From DASZBX01 sp035943635 (GTDB lineage: Bacteria; Actinomycetota; Actinomycetes; Streptomycetales; Catenulisporaceae): a stretch of DNA of 64,000 nt. The translations under genes were made by a program, and so were the position numbers. Below the pieces are notes generated by a model. That model ran no database searches. It saw nothing but the letters and a program-made list of their open reading frames with translations, and was not told where the DNA came from. Below, piece by piece: positions 6,535-15,152 of the stretch (the first letter of the stretch is position 1; every line of letters begins with the position of its first letter). The DNA is taken from contig DASZBX010000148.1 in NCBI GenBank assembly GCA_035943635.1, positions 1 to 64,000 of the forward strand, in the 5' to 3' direction.

Positions 6535-8913
6535 TTACGGCTGGAAGCCGTTCCCGCCGCCGTTCCCGTTCCCGCCGAGCAGTCCGTTGATCAGGTTTCC
6601 GGTACCGCCGTTCCCGCCGCCGTTGCCATTGCCGCCGGTCCCGCCGTTGCCGCCGCCGTTACCGCCGGTCCCGCCATTGCCTCCGGCGTTGCCGCCGTTC
6701 CCACCGCCATTGCCGCCATTGCCGCCGTTACCGCCGCCGCCGGGGGCGGTGGGCGGCGGGTTCGGGGTGTTGTTGTAGCCGCTCGCCGGGGTGAAGTTCT
6801 GCACCGGCATGCCCTTGAGCGCGGCCGTCATGGCGATGTTGAACATCGGCGCGGAGATCGTGGCGCCGAAGATCTGCCCGTCGTACGTGGTCGAGCCGAT
6901 CCGGATGTCCTTCAGGTGGGTCTTGCTGTTCGGGTTGATGAAGCCGGTCCAGGTCGCGGCGGCCAGGTTCGGGGTGTAGCCGTCGAACCAGGTGTCCACG
7001 CCGCTGTCGGTGGTGCCGGTCTTGCCGACGAACGGGCGGTTGATGGTCCAGTTCACGCCGGCCCCGGTGCCGTTCGTGACCACGCCCTTGAGCAGCGAGG
7101 TGAGTTCGTTCGCGATGTTCGGGTCGATCACCTGCTTGCAGGTCGGGCTCTGGCCCGGGTACTGCTTGCCGGCGAAGTCGGTTATCCCGGAGATCACGAT
7201 CGGCGTGCAGTACTTGCCCTGCGCGGCCAGAGTGGCGTACGCATCGGCCATCTCGATCGGGGTGATCTCGTTGACGCCCAGGGTCAGGGTCGGCACCTCG
7301 ATCAGGGCCTTGCCGGTGCCGTTGTCGCTGTCCTGGGTGACGCCCATGCTCTGCGCCACGGTGGCCGGGCCGCACAGGCCGGTCAGTTCCTCCAGCCGGA
7401 TGAAGTACGTGTTCACCGACTGGGCGAAGCCCTCGGCCATGCCGATGTCGCCGCCGGAGCCGGAGTCGCTGGAGATGCCGGTGTTGTTCGCGGTGCTGCC
7501 CTTGGTCCAGACGTACGTGCCCTCTTTGCCGTTCTCACAGGTGGCGAAGTGCTGGCCGACGTCGTCCACGGTCAGCGGCGACTGGATCAGCTGCCCGGGG
7601 CTGATCCCCTGTTGCAGCGCGGAGACGCCGGTGAAGATCTTGAACGAGGAGCCGGCCTGGAAGCCGCTGGTGCCGTCGTGCTGCGGGTCGCCGGACAGGT
7701 TCAGGTACGTCTGCCCGACTCCGGACCCGTAGCTCTGCGACTGCGCCATGGCCAGGATCGCGCCGGTACCGGGCTGGATCATCACCATCGACGAGGCGAC
7801 CTTGTCCGTCGGGTAGACGTACTTCTGGATCGCCTTGTCCGAGGCCTGCTCGTCCTGGACGCTCATCGTCGTGTGGATGACCAGGCCGCCGAGGTTCCAC
7901 ATGGCCAGACGCTGGGCCGTGGTGGCGCCGTAGGCCGAATCCTGGAGGAACTCGTCGTAGACGTAGTGGCAGAAGAACGCGGCCGAGCCGGAGGCGGTGA
8001 TGCAGCCTTCCTGAGGCTTGGTGACGTTCAGGCCCAGCGGCAGCTTCTCGTCCGCCGCGGCCTGGGCCGGGGTCAGGTAGTTCAGGCTGGGGTCGGCCAT
8101 CTTCTCCAGCACGGTGTTGCGCCGGGTCAGGGCCGCGGCGCCGTTGGTGATCGGGTTGAACTCGTCCGGGCTGTTGACGATCGCGGCCAGCAGGGCCGAC
8201 TGCGGCGCGGTGAGCTTGTCCGAGGTGGTGGAGAAGTACTCCTCGGCCGCGGCCTCCACCCCGTAGGCGCCGTTGCCGAAGTAGACCAGGTTCAGGTAGT
8301 TCTGCAGGATCTCGTTCTTGCTCATCTCCTCGGACACGGTGATCGCGTCCTTGAGCTCCGTGATCTTGCGGCTGAACGTGTCGGCGGTGGCTTCCTTCTG
8401 CAGGGTCGGGTCGGACCCGGCCTCCAGCAGCAGCTCGTTCTTGATGTACTGCTGCGCGATCGAGGAGCCGCCCTGCAGGTTGCTGCCGGACTGCGAGTCG
8501 TTGAAGGTGGCCCGGATCGTGCCCTTGATGTCGATGCCGCCGTGCTGGTAGTACCGCTGGTCCTCGATCGCTACCAGGGCGTCCGGCATGGTCGGGTTGA
8601 TCTGCGACCACGGGACCACCACCCGGTTGCCCTGGGCGTTGGAGTCGGTGTCCCAGATGTTCGCGATCAGCGATCCGTCGCTGGCCAGGATCTCGCTGCG
8701 CTGCGGCAGCGCGGGGGCCTGGAAGTCGCTGGGCAGGTCCTCGAAGTGGTCGGAGGCGGCCTTGGTGGCCAGGCCCGCGGAGCCGACGAAGGGCAGTGCC
8801 ACCCCGGCCAGCAGCACGCCGGCCAGCGAGCTCACCACGAGGAACGTGACCAGCTGGGATATCAGTCGTCCCGCGCCGATCACGCCGGAGTAACCGGTGC
8901 GTGCTTTGACCAT
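6535..8913 (-). CDS. bifunctional class A penicillin-binding protein, 792 aa
   Basis: Builds peptidoglycan at the outer membrane face of the cell: an N-terminal GT51 glycosyltransferase and a C-terminal transpeptidase. After a cytoplasmic basic start and one transmembrane helix (SQLVTFLVVSSLAGVLLAGV) come EDQRYYQHGG with the catalytic Glu and QGGSSIAQQYIKN, then the penicillin-binding motifs SSFK (active Ser), SVN and KTGTT. The last ~75 residues are almost only Gly and Asn. The start chosen is the ATG at 8913 (MVKARTG); an in-frame ATG at 8985 (MGHKTTPR) would add 24 basic residues and is plausible. It is divergent from wblA, a neighbourhood also known from Streptomyces. Confidence 0.92.
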   Translation of the reverse strand: MVKARTGYSGVIGAGRLISQLVTFLVVSSLAGVLLAGVALPFVGSAGLATKAASDHFEDLPSDFQAPALPQRSEILASDGSLIANIWDTDSNAQGNRVVVPWSQINPTMPDALVAIEDQRYYQHGGIDIKGTIRATFNDSQSGSNLQGGSSIAQQYIKNELLLEAGSDPTLQKEATADTFSRKITELKDAITVSEEMSKNEILQNYLNLVYFGNGAYGVEAAAEEYFSTTSDKLTAPQSALLAAIVNSPDEFNPITNGAAALTRRNTVLEKMADPSLNYLTPAQAAADEKLPLGLNVTKPQEGCITASGSAAFFCHYVYDEFLQDSAYGATTAQRLAMWNLGGLVIHTTMSVQDEQASDKAIQKYVYPTDKVASSMVMIQPGTGAILAMAQSQSYGSGVGQTYLNLSGDPQHDGTSGFQAGSSFKIFTGVSALQQGISPGQLIQSPLTVDDVGQHFATCENGKEGTYVWTKGSTANNTGISSDSGSGGDIGMAEGFAQSVNTYFIRLEELTGLCGPATVAQSMGVTQDSDNGTGKALIEVPTLTLGVNEITPIEMADAYATLAAQGKYCTPIVISGITDFAGKQYPGQSPTCKQVIDPNIANELTSLLKGVVTNGTGAGVNWTINRPFVGKTGTTDSGVDTWFDGYTPNLAAATWTGFINPNSKTHLKDIRIGSTTYDGQIFGATISAPMFNIAMTAALKGMPVQNFTPASGYNNTPNPPPTAPGGGGNGGNGGNGGGNGGNAGGNGGTGGNGGGNGGTGGNGNGGGNGGTGNLINGLLGGNGNGGGNGFQP
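6543..6752. repeat. degenerate GGN/GGT codon repeat in the PBP 3' end
   Basis: About 210 bp of tandem triplet-rich DNA (ccgccgttnccgccg on the + strand) encoding GGNGGNGGTGG runs. It gives a flexible extracellular tail and is likely to vary in length between strains through slippage. Confidence 0.8.
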
Positions 8914-9024
8914 GGCACCCAGGATAGGGCGACCTGCGCGGCCGCGGGGACGGCCGCCTCCCCGAGGTGTGGTTTTGTGGCCCATTTGCGACATCGGAAT
9001 AGTTCGACTGGGCCATTGCAGATT

Positions 9025-9053
9025 GACCATTTCGGGGACTGTCCGCACATACC
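9025..9053 (+). promoter_or_regulatory. candidate wblA promoter
   Basis: TTGACC (9025-9030), 17-nt spacer, CACATA (9048-9053). This would give a 5' UTR of about 225 nt before the wblA GTG. The -10 match is weak, so other start sites are possible. The interval 8914-9285 otherwise holds the possible N-terminal extension of the PBP gene. Confidence 0.35.
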
Positions 9054-9285
9054 GCTTTTCCGTAGTGTCGTGCTAGCTGAAGGAGTCTGGACCCGTGGCC
9101 CGACTGAGCTGGCCCGTTCTCCTTCAGAGCACATCAGGAAACCAGGACGGCTGGTGCGGAAGGCCGTATTGGTCGGAGCCGTTCCACCCATCGGAGTGTG
9201 CGTTCCGGTGGCGCGGAGTGGTAGCGCGTGACAGGCGTGACTCGACCGCTGTGAGGGGGAGCCTCGATGCTGAGAGGACGGCAAA

Positions 9286-9630
9286 GTGAAGAATTGGGCT
9301 GAGGACTGGACGATAGCGGCGGCCTGCCGGGGGATGGACCCCGACGAGCTCTTCGTCCAGGGCGCGGCGCAGAACCGGGCGAAGGTCGTGTGCGCGAACT
9401 GCCCGGTGCGGACCGAGTGTCTGGCGGACGCGCTGGACAACCGGGTCGAGTACGGAGTGTGGGGCGGGATGACCGAGCGTGAACGCAGAGCCCTGCTGCG
9501 CCGGCGGCCGGAGGTGGGATCCTGGCGCAAGGTGCTCGAGCTCAAGCGGGACGCCTATCTGCAGCGTCCGGGCGTGAGCCTGTCGATCGAGCCTAAAGCC
9601 CTGCGGCAAGAATTGCTCGTAAGCCCGTGA
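9286..9630 (+). CDS. wblA: WhiB-family iron-sulfur regulator WblA, 114 aa
   Basis: A Wbl protein with four cluster cysteines, C14, C36, C39 and C45, the GVWGG turn and a basic ERERRALLRRRP helix after it. The DPDELFVQGAAQNRAK segment is characteristic of WblA, which in Streptomyces controls the switch to sporulation and represses antibiotic production; role here is by homology. Start GTG, chosen for the GAGAGGA ribosome site 7 nt upstream. Its 3' end overlaps the convergent ArsA-like gene by 38 bp. Neighbours (class A PBP, ATPase pair, crp) match the Streptomyces wblA locus. Confidence 0.93.
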   Translation: MKNWAEDWTIAAACRGMDPDELFVQGAAQNRAKVVCANCPVRTECLADALDNRVEYGVWGGMTERERRALLRRRPEVGSWRKVLELKRDAYLQRPGVSLSIEPKALRQELLVSP

Positions 9631-10846
9631 GGTCGTGGATGTCCCCGGCCTGAGCGGTCAGTTCCAGGACCGGCAGGGCCGGGTTGCTGGCCCGGAAGCG
9701 TTCGGTCAGCCGGGCCTCCCGGCGGGACTGGGCGCAGCGGTCGGCGTGCAGCCGGAGCAGGGCCGCGGCCAGTTGCGCCTGCTCGGTGTCCGCCTCGGCC
9801 AGCTGCTCCGCGGTGGCCAGGGCGCGTTCGGCGGTCAGGGTGAGCCGGGTGCGGTGCACCCGGTTGAGCACCAGGCCGGCCAGCGGCATGCGCTCGTTCG
9901 CCAGCCGCTCGGAGAAGTAGGAGGCCTCGCGCAGCGCGTCGGCCTCCGGGGCGGCGACGACCACGAACGAGGTGCCGTCGGCCTGCAGCAGCCGGTAGGT
10001 CGCCTCGGCGCGCTCGCGGAAACCGCCGAACATGGTGTCCAGCGCGCTGACGAAGGACTGCACGTCGGCGAGCAGGGAGGAGCCCAGGATCTTGCCCAGG
10101 GCGCCGGTGACCAGGCCGACCCCGCCGGTCAGCAGCTTGAACGCGCCGATCCCGCCGACCTTGGCCGGGGCGGTGAGGATCTTGAGCAGCCGGCCGTCGA
10201 GGAAGGAGCCGAGGCGGTCGGGGGCGTCCAGGAAGTCCAGTGCGGACCGGCTCGGCGGGGTGTCCACCACGATCAGGTCCCAGCGCTTCTCGGCGTCGAG
10301 CTGGCCGAGTTTCTCCATCGCCATGTACTCCTGGGTGCCGGCGAAGCTGGCCGACAGGGACTGGTAGAACGGGTTGTCCATGATCTGCTTGGCCCGGGCC
10401 GGGTCGGTGTGGCCGGAGACCACCTCGTCGAAGGTCCGCTTCATGTCGAGCATCATGGCGTGCAGGCTGCCGCCGGCCGACTGGTCGATCCCGCGCACCT
10501 CGCGCGGGGTGTTGTCCAGTTCGGTCAGGCCCAGGGACTGGGCCAGCCGGCGGGCCGGGTCGATGGTGAGCACGACCACCTTGCGGCCGCGTTCGGCCGC
10601 GCGCAGGGCGAACGCCGCGGCGGTGGTGGTCTTGCCGACCCCGCCGGAGCCGCAGCAGACGATGATCCGGGTGTCCCGGTCGTCCAGCAGGTGGTCCAGG
10701 TCCAGGCTGTGCCGGGGTTCCCGGCTGCCGGCCGTCCCGCGCGCGGTACGCGCCGTCCCGGCCGCCCCCGCCTTCGCCGGCTCCTGCTCCGGGCCGGTCG
10801 CCTCGGCGGCGGGCCGGTCCGTCACGTTCTCCTGCTGCGCCTTCAT
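9593..10846 (-). CDS. ArsA-like anion-transporting ATPase family protein (second of pair), 417 aa
   Basis: A deviant-Walker P-loop ATPase of the ArsA/Get3 family. An N-terminal Ala/Glu-rich extension of about 45 residues precedes GSGGVGKTTT at residues 66-75; TIDPARRLAQSL, VVDTPPSRSALDFLD (switch/Walker B region) and a long C-terminal helical part follow. Family members act as dimers, in arsenite export or tail-anchored protein handling; the actinobacterial pair beside wblA has no proven function. The start overlaps the stop of the first ATPase gene by 4 nt (ATGA), suggesting a stoichiometric heterodimer. Its end runs 38 bp into wblA on the opposite strand. Confidence 0.9.
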   Translation of the reverse strand: MKAQQENVTDRPAAEATGPEQEPAKAGAAGTARTARGTAGSREPRHSLDLDHLLDDRDTRIIVCCGSGGVGKTTTAAAFALRAAERGRKVVVLTIDPARRLAQSLGLTELDNTPREVRGIDQSAGGSLHAMMLDMKRTFDEVVSGHTDPARAKQIMDNPFYQSLSASFAGTQEYMAMEKLGQLDAEKRWDLIVVDTPPSRSALDFLDAPDRLGSFLDGRLLKILTAPAKVGGIGAFKLLTGGVGLVTGALGKILGSSLLADVQSFVSALDTMFGGFRERAEATYRLLQADGTSFVVVAAPEADALREASYFSERLANERMPLAGLVLNRVHRTRLTLTAERALATAEQLAEADTEQAQLAAALLRLHADRCAQSRREARLTERFRASNPALPVLELTAQAGDIHDLTGLRAILAAGL

Positions 10847-11907
10847 GCTGCCCCCTGCTGGTGAAGTAGTCCGGCCAGCCGGTCCAGGCCGACCCGGTCG
10901 ACGCCCTCGCTGACCAGCGGCAGTTCGTACACCGGGGTGTCCACGGCGGACAGGGCGCTGCGCTGGTCGTTCTCCAGGATGACCCGGTGGGCGTGTTCGG
11001 CGGCGAGTTCGGCCAGGGCCTCGGCGGTCTGCCTGGTGGCCAGTCCGGCCAGCCGCAGTCCGGCCGACAGCTCGGCCCGGTCCAGGCCCTGTGGCGCGGC
11101 GGCCTGCTTGATCTGGCTGTCGGTCAGCTCGTTCGGCCGGGCCTGGTTGATCACCACCGCGCCGAGCGGCAGCCCGGCGCCGCTCACCTCCGCGGTGCCG
11201 TCCAGGGTCTCCTGGACCGGCATCTCCTCCAGCAGGGTGACGAAGTGCACGGCGGTCTGCGGGCTGCTGAGCACGCGCATCACGGCCTCGGCCTGGTTGC
11301 GGATCGGCCCGACCCGGGCCAGTCCGGAGACCTCGGAGTTGACGTTCAGGAACCGGGTGATCCGGCCGGTCGGCGGCGCGTCCATCACCACGGCGTCGTA
11401 GTGGAACTTGCGTCCGGGCTCGGTCTCCCCGGCCCGCCGGCGCACCGCCTCGCAGGTCTTGCCGGTCAGCAGCACGTCCCGGATGCCGGGGGCGACCGTG
11501 GTGGCGAAGTCGATCGCGCCGAACCGGCGCAGCAGCCGGGCCGCCGGGCCGAGTTTGTAGAACATGTCCAGGTACTCCAGCAGCGCCTGTTCGGCGTCGA
11601 TCGCCAGCGCCCAGACTTCGCCCTTGTTGCCGGTGGTGGCGATCCGGCGTTCGGCGTAGGGCAGCTGGGGCACGTCGAAGAGCTGGGCGATGCCCTGGCG
11701 GCCCTCCACCTCCACCAGCAGGACCCGCTTGCCGGGCGTGTCGCCGTCCCCGGCGGCCAGGGACAGGGCCAGCGCGCCGGCCACGGTGGTCTTGCCGGTG
11801 CCGCCCTTGCCGGTGACCACGTGCAGCCGGACTCCGGACCAGTCCTGCGTCCGGCCTGATCTCGGGGTGGAACCGGGCTTCGGCGGCGGAGGCGGTGTCT
11901 GTGTCAC
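10843..11907 (-). CDS. ArsA-like anion-transporting ATPase family protein (first of pair), 354 aa
   Basis: The partner of the preceding entry. A short Pro-rich start is followed by the P-loop GKGGTGKTT at residues 33-41, LLVEVEGRQGIAQLFD and VVMDAPPTGRITRFL. No arsenite-binding cysteines arranged as in classical ArsA, and no arsB or arsR nearby, so arsenic resistance is unlikely. Overlap of 4 nt with the downstream ATPase gene makes an operon. Divergent from the DUF4177-ridA operon. Confidence 0.9.
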   Translation of the reverse strand: MTQTPPPPPKPGSTPRSGRTQDWSGVRLHVVTGKGGTGKTTVAGALALSLAAGDGDTPGKRVLLVEVEGRQGIAQLFDVPQLPYAERRIATTGNKGEVWALAIDAEQALLEYLDMFYKLGPAARLLRRFGAIDFATTVAPGIRDVLLTGKTCEAVRRRAGETEPGRKFHYDAVVMDAPPTGRITRFLNVNSEVSGLARVGPIRNQAEAVMRVLSSPQTAVHFVTLLEEMPVQETLDGTAEVSGAGLPLGAVVINQARPNELTDSQIKQAAAPQGLDRAELSAGLRLAGLATRQTAEALAELAAEHAHRVILENDQRSALSAVDTPVYELPLVSEGVDRVGLDRLAGLLHQQGAA

Positions 11908-11984
11908 AGGAAGAGCCTATGCCTGTCGCCGCGCGTGCGTTGACTGTGCGGCGTGTGTTCGCCCGACCTACTACGCTCTTGCCC

Positions 11985-12149
11985 ATGACCAAATGGGAGT
12001 ACGTGACCGCCCCGCTGCTCGTCCACGCCACGAAGCAGATCCTCGACAACTGGGGCGACCAGGGCTGGGAGCTGGTCCAGGTGGTGCCGGGGCCGAACCC
12101 GGAGAACCTGGTGGCCTACTTCAAGCGCGAGAAGCAGGACAAGCAGTGA
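11985..12149 (+). CDS. DUF4177 small protein, 54 aa
   Basis: A short conserved actinobacterial protein: MTKWEYVTAPLL at the start, GWELVQVV in the middle and a basic KREKQDK end. The WEY and GWELV motifs mark DUF4177, whose function is unknown. -10 hexamer TACGCT (11972-11977) ends 7 nt before the ATG, consistent with a leaderless transcript. The stop overlaps the ridA-like ATG by one base, so it leads a three-gene operon with the RidA and metallo-hydrolase genes. Confidence 0.88.
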   Translation: MTKWEYVTAPLLVHATKQILDNWGDQGWELVQVVPGPNPENLVAYFKREKQDKQ

Positions 12150-12610
12150 TGGGTAGTCCTGAGGACCGGTTGGCCGAACTGGGCCTGGCCGTGCCCGAGG
12201 TGGCCAAGCCGCTGGCGGCGTACGTGCCGGCCGTGCGGGCCGGGTCGTTCGTCTACACCTCGGGCCAGTTGCCGCTGGCCGACGGGGCCCTGCTGCGCAC
12301 CGGGAAGGTCGGCGCGGAGGTGTCTGCCGAGGACGCCAGGGAGCTGGCCCGGCAGTGCGTGCTCAACGCCCTGGCCGCGGTCCGGGCCGAGATCGGCGAG
12401 CTGTCGAACGTGCACCGGGTGGTCAAGGTGGTCGGGTTCGTGGCCTCGGCCCCCGACTTCACCGGGCAGCCCGGGGTGGTCAACGGTGCGAGCGAGCTGC
12501 TCGGGCAGGTGTTCGGCGAGGCCGGGATCCACGCCCGGTCCGCGGTCGGCGTGGCGGTGCTGCCGCTGGACGCGCCGGTCGAGGTCGAGCTGATCGTCGA
12601 GGTGGTGTGA
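12149..12610 (+). CDS. RidA family protein, 153 aa
   Basis: A YjgF/YER057c/UK114 family protein. Family enzymes deaminate reactive enamine/imine intermediates from amino-acid metabolism. Visible: FVYTSGQLPL near residue 33, an AARELARQCVLNALAAVRAE-like helix, VVKVVGFV and the C-terminal RSAVGVAVLPLDAPVEVE segment, with the conserved Arg of the active-site pocket. It lies between DUF4177 (1-nt overlap) and the metallo-hydrolase gene (4-nt overlap), a conserved actinobacterial arrangement. Confidence 0.9.
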   Translation: MGSPEDRLAELGLAVPEVAKPLAAYVPAVRAGSFVYTSGQLPLADGALLRTGKVGAEVSAEDARELARQCVLNALAAVRAEIGELSNVHRVVKVVGFVASAPDFTGQPGVVNGASELLGQVFGEAGIHARSAVGVAVLPLDAPVEVELIVEVV

Positions 12611-13395
12611 CCACCGCGCGGACCACCCTGGTGCTGGCGCCGAATCCGTCGCCGATGACCCTGGACGGTACGAACACCTGGGTGCTGCTCGAACCGGGCG
12701 GCTCCCGGGCGGTCGTGGTCGACCCGGGGCCGTTGGACGAGGGGCACCTGGCCGCGGTGGTCGAGCGGGTGGATCGGCTGGGCGCGCGGGTGGGCGTGAT
12801 TCTGCTCACACACGGCCATCCTGATCACGCGGAGTCGGCCCGGCGGTTCGCCGAGCTGACCGGGGCGCCGGTGCGGGCGTTGGATCCGGCGCTGCGGCTG
12901 GGCTCGGAGGGACTGTCCGGCGGGGATGTCGTGGAGTTGGACGGCCTGGAGGTCCGGGTGCTGGGGACGCCGGGGCACACGGCCGACTCGCTCTCGTTCC
13001 TGGTGCCGGCGGACGGCGCGCTGCTGACCGGCGACACGGTGCTCGGGCGGGGCTCGACTCTGGTGGCGCATCCGGACGGGCGGCTGGGCGACTACCTGGA
13101 GTCGCTGCGGTATCTGCGCGTCCTGGCGGAGCAGGGCGAGGCGACGGTGGTGCTGCCGGGGCACGGCGGCGTGCTGGACCAGCCGTTGGCGGCGATCGAC
13201 TTCTATCTGACGCACCGGCAGAACCGGCTGGCGCAGGTCGAGGCGGCGCTCGCAGCGGGTGACCGGACGGCGGACGAGGTCGTGCGGCGGGTCTACGCCG
13301 ATGTGGATCCGGTGCTGTGGCCCGCGGCCGAGCTGTCGGTGCTGGCCCAGTTGGAGTATCTGCGCGCGGGTCAGGCGGATCAGGCGGAACGGTAG
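12607..13395 (+). CDS. metallo-beta-lactamase fold hydrolase, 262 aa
   Basis: An MBL-fold hydrolase with the THGHPDHAES zinc signature (HxHxDH), GTPGHTADS and LTGDTVLG further on, and LPGHGG. The C-terminal region (residues about 190-262) is helical, as in LACTB2-like ribonuclease/lactonase relatives. Substrate unknown. Start GTG overlaps the ridA-like stop by 4 nt (GTGA), so it is translationally coupled and last in the operon. Confidence 0.88.
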   Translation: MTTARTTLVLAPNPSPMTLDGTNTWVLLEPGGSRAVVVDPGPLDEGHLAAVVERVDRLGARVGVILLTHGHPDHAESARRFAELTGAPVRALDPALRLGSEGLSGGDVVELDGLEVRVLGTPGHTADSLSFLVPADGALLTGDTVLGRGSTLVAHPDGRLGDYLESLRYLRVLAEQGEATVVLPGHGGVLDQPLAAIDFYLTHRQNRLAQVEAALAAGDRTADEVVRRVYADVDPVLWPAAELSVLAQLEYLRAGQADQAER

Positions 13396-13548
13396 CGGCG
13401 GGAGGCGGCAGGTGTGGGCGCGCGGTGAACGCATTGCCGCGCGTACGCCGCAGGGGCGTAGGACGGCGCGCAGGCCGTCTGGGCGTGAGCATCCCGAAAC
13501 ATGCCCCGCAGACGCCTCTGCCCGGCCGCTGTCGGCCCTCGGGGGCGG

Positions 13549-14247
13549 TTAGCGGGCGCGCCGGGCGAGTCGGTCGGTGTCCAGCAGGACCACTGCGCGG
13601 GCTTCGAGCTTGATCCAGCCGCGCTGGGCGAAGTCGGCCAGGGCCTTGTTCACCGTCTCGCGGGAGGCGCCGACCAGTTGGGCCAGTTCCTCCTGGGTCA
13701 GGTCGTGCGAGACCTTGATCCCCTCCTGCTCGTCGCCGACCGGCTCGCCGAACCGGGAGGACAGGTCCAGCAGGGCCTTGGCCACCCGGCCGGGCACGTC
13801 GGAGAAGACCAGGTCGGCCAGGGTCTCGTTGGTCCGGCGCAGCCGCCGGGCCATCGCGCGCAGCAGCGAGCGGGCCACCTCGGGCCGGGCCGAGAGCCAG
13901 GGCTGCAGCTCGGTGTGGCCCAGGGCCAGCAGCCGGGTCGCGGTCAGCGCGGTCGCGGTGGACGTGCGCGGGCCCGGGTCGAACAGGGACAGCTCGCCGA
14001 ACATCTCCCCGGGGCCGAGCACCGCGGTCAGGTTCTCCCGGCCGTCGCCGGAGGAGCGGCCGAGCTTGATCTTCCCCTCGACCACCACGTAGAGCTGCTC
14101 CCCGGGGTCGCCCTCGTGGAAGAGCGCGTCCCCGCGCCCGAGGGAGACCGGGGTCATCGAGCTGAGCAGCGAGTCCGACGCCTCGTCGTCGAGCGCGGCG
14201 AACAGCGGGCTGCGGTGCAGCACGTCCTCCACTGACGAACCCTCCAT
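13549..14247 (-). CDS. crp: Crp/Fnr family transcription regulator Crp, 232 aa
   Basis: An N-terminal cyclic-nucleotide binding domain (FHEGDPGEQLYVV, then FGELSLFDPGPRTSTATAL, the phosphate-binding cassette with the Arg) and a C-terminal winged helix (LTQEELAQLVGASRETVNKAL). Very similar in layout to Streptomyces Crp, a cAMP-responsive global regulator of germination and secondary metabolism. Start at the ATG at 14247. A palindromic Crp-like box lies about 85 nt upstream and suggests autoregulation. The convergent neighbour is the metallo-hydrolase gene. Confidence 0.92.
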   Translation of the reverse strand: MEGSSVEDVLHRSPLFAALDDEASDSLLSSMTPVSLGRGDALFHEGDPGEQLYVVVEGKIKLGRSSGDGRENLTAVLGPGEMFGELSLFDPGPRTSTATALTATRLLALGHTELQPWLSARPEVARSLLRAMARRLRRTNETLADLVFSDVPGRVAKALLDLSSRFGEPVGDEQEGIKVSHDLTQEELAQLVGASRETVNKALADFAQRGWIKLEARAVVLLDTDRLARRAR

Positions 14248-14329
14248 TGCTTATGTCCGCGCCTGGGGTCGCCGGTGCCAGAGTCACTCGCCGCCCGGGC
14301 GCAATCTGTTATGGCCCTTCTAGGACAGT

Positions 14330-14343
14330 GTGGCCTACCACAA
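14330..14343. promoter_or_regulatory. Crp-like box upstream of crp
   Basis: TGTGG-CCTA-CCACA, a perfect 5+5 inverted repeat that also fits GTG-N6-CAC, the half-site spacing used by Streptomyces Crp. It lies between divergent crp and the tetR-like gene. Confidence 0.4.
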
Positions 14344-14439
14344 GCGATTCCACCTAGTCGGCAGCGCCACGCTGATGGTTTTCCGATGCCGAATCTTGAC
14401 CCCGGCGAGGCGGGGCGGAGGCTGGAAACGTTTACCTGA

Positions 14440-14462
14440 GACGATCGTCTGATACGATCGTC
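14440..14462. promoter_or_regulatory. repeated operator in front of the TetR gene
   Basis: GACGATCGTC (14440-14449) and ACGATCGTC (14454-14462): two copies of the self-complementary ACGATCGT separated by 5 nt. Probable autoregulatory site of the adjacent TetR regulator, lying just upstream of its promoter region. Confidence 0.5.
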
Positions 14463-14499
14463 CAGAACGCTTGTCTCGACCTGGGTTAGGATCGGCCGC

Positions 14500-15120
14500 A
14501 TGGGTAATCGCGAGGATCTGCTCGCCGGCGCTAAGCAGTGTCTATACGACAAAGGCTACCTGCGCACCACCGCGCGGGACATCGCGGCGGCCTCGGGGGT
14601 GAGCCTGGCCGGCATCGGCTACCACTTCGGCTCCAAAGAAGCCCTGATGAACCAGGCCCTGTTCGAGGCGATCGGCGAGTTCGGCGACGCGATGGGCTCC
14701 GCGCTGGCGGCCGGCTCCGGCGCCCCGGGCGGGTCGATCGAGCGGTTCGAGGCGATCTGGACCCAGGTCACCGGCTCGTTCGAGGTGCACCGCAAGCTGT
14801 GGGCGGCCAGCTTCGAGCCGGTCGCCCAGCTCGACCACGTGCCGGAGATCCGGCAGTTCTTCGCGATGGCGGCCGAGCACTCCCGGACCGGGCTGGCCGC
14901 GCTGTTCCTCGGCGTGGACGAGTCCGAGGTGGACGAGCGCACCAGCCGGACTGTCGGCTCCTTCTACTACGCTCTGATGAGCGGGCTGCTGACCCAGTGG
15001 CTGACCGACCCGGAGCACGCGCCGACCGGCCGGGACATGGCCGACGCGCTGCGCACGGTCGCGGCGAACCTCGGCGCCCGGCCCTCCGGCCCGGCTCCGG
15101 CGGTGGCCGGCGGCATGTAG
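14500..15120 (+). CDS. TetR/AcrR family regulator, 206 aa
   Basis: The N-terminal helix-turn-helix is clear: TTARDIAAASGVSLAGIGYHFGSK at residues about 24-47 (recognition helix ending YHFGSKEAL). The C-terminal ligand domain is helical and of unknown specificity. TAGGAT (14487-14492) ends 7 nt before the ATG, so a leaderless transcript is likely. Twin ACGATCGT sites upstream suggest autorepression. The following gene, tag, is 32 nt downstream and may be co-transcribed, although it has its own SD. Confidence 0.9.
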   Translation: MGNREDLLAGAKQCLYDKGYLRTTARDIAAASGVSLAGIGYHFGSKEALMNQALFEAIGEFGDAMGSALAAGSGAPGGSIERFEAIWTQVTGSFEVHRKLWAASFEPVAQLDHVPEIRQFFAMAAEHSRTGLAALFLGVDESEVDERTSRTVGSFYYALMSGLLTQWLTDPEHAPTGRDMADALRTVAANLGARPSGPAPAVAGGM

Positions 15121-15152
15121 CCGGAGCGAGAGCGCGAGAGAAAGGCACCACC

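Noticed and set aside
6451..9231. 926-codon + strand frame opposite the PBP gene
   Set aside because: Antisense of a clear penicillin-binding protein; Val/Gly/Arg-rich shadow.
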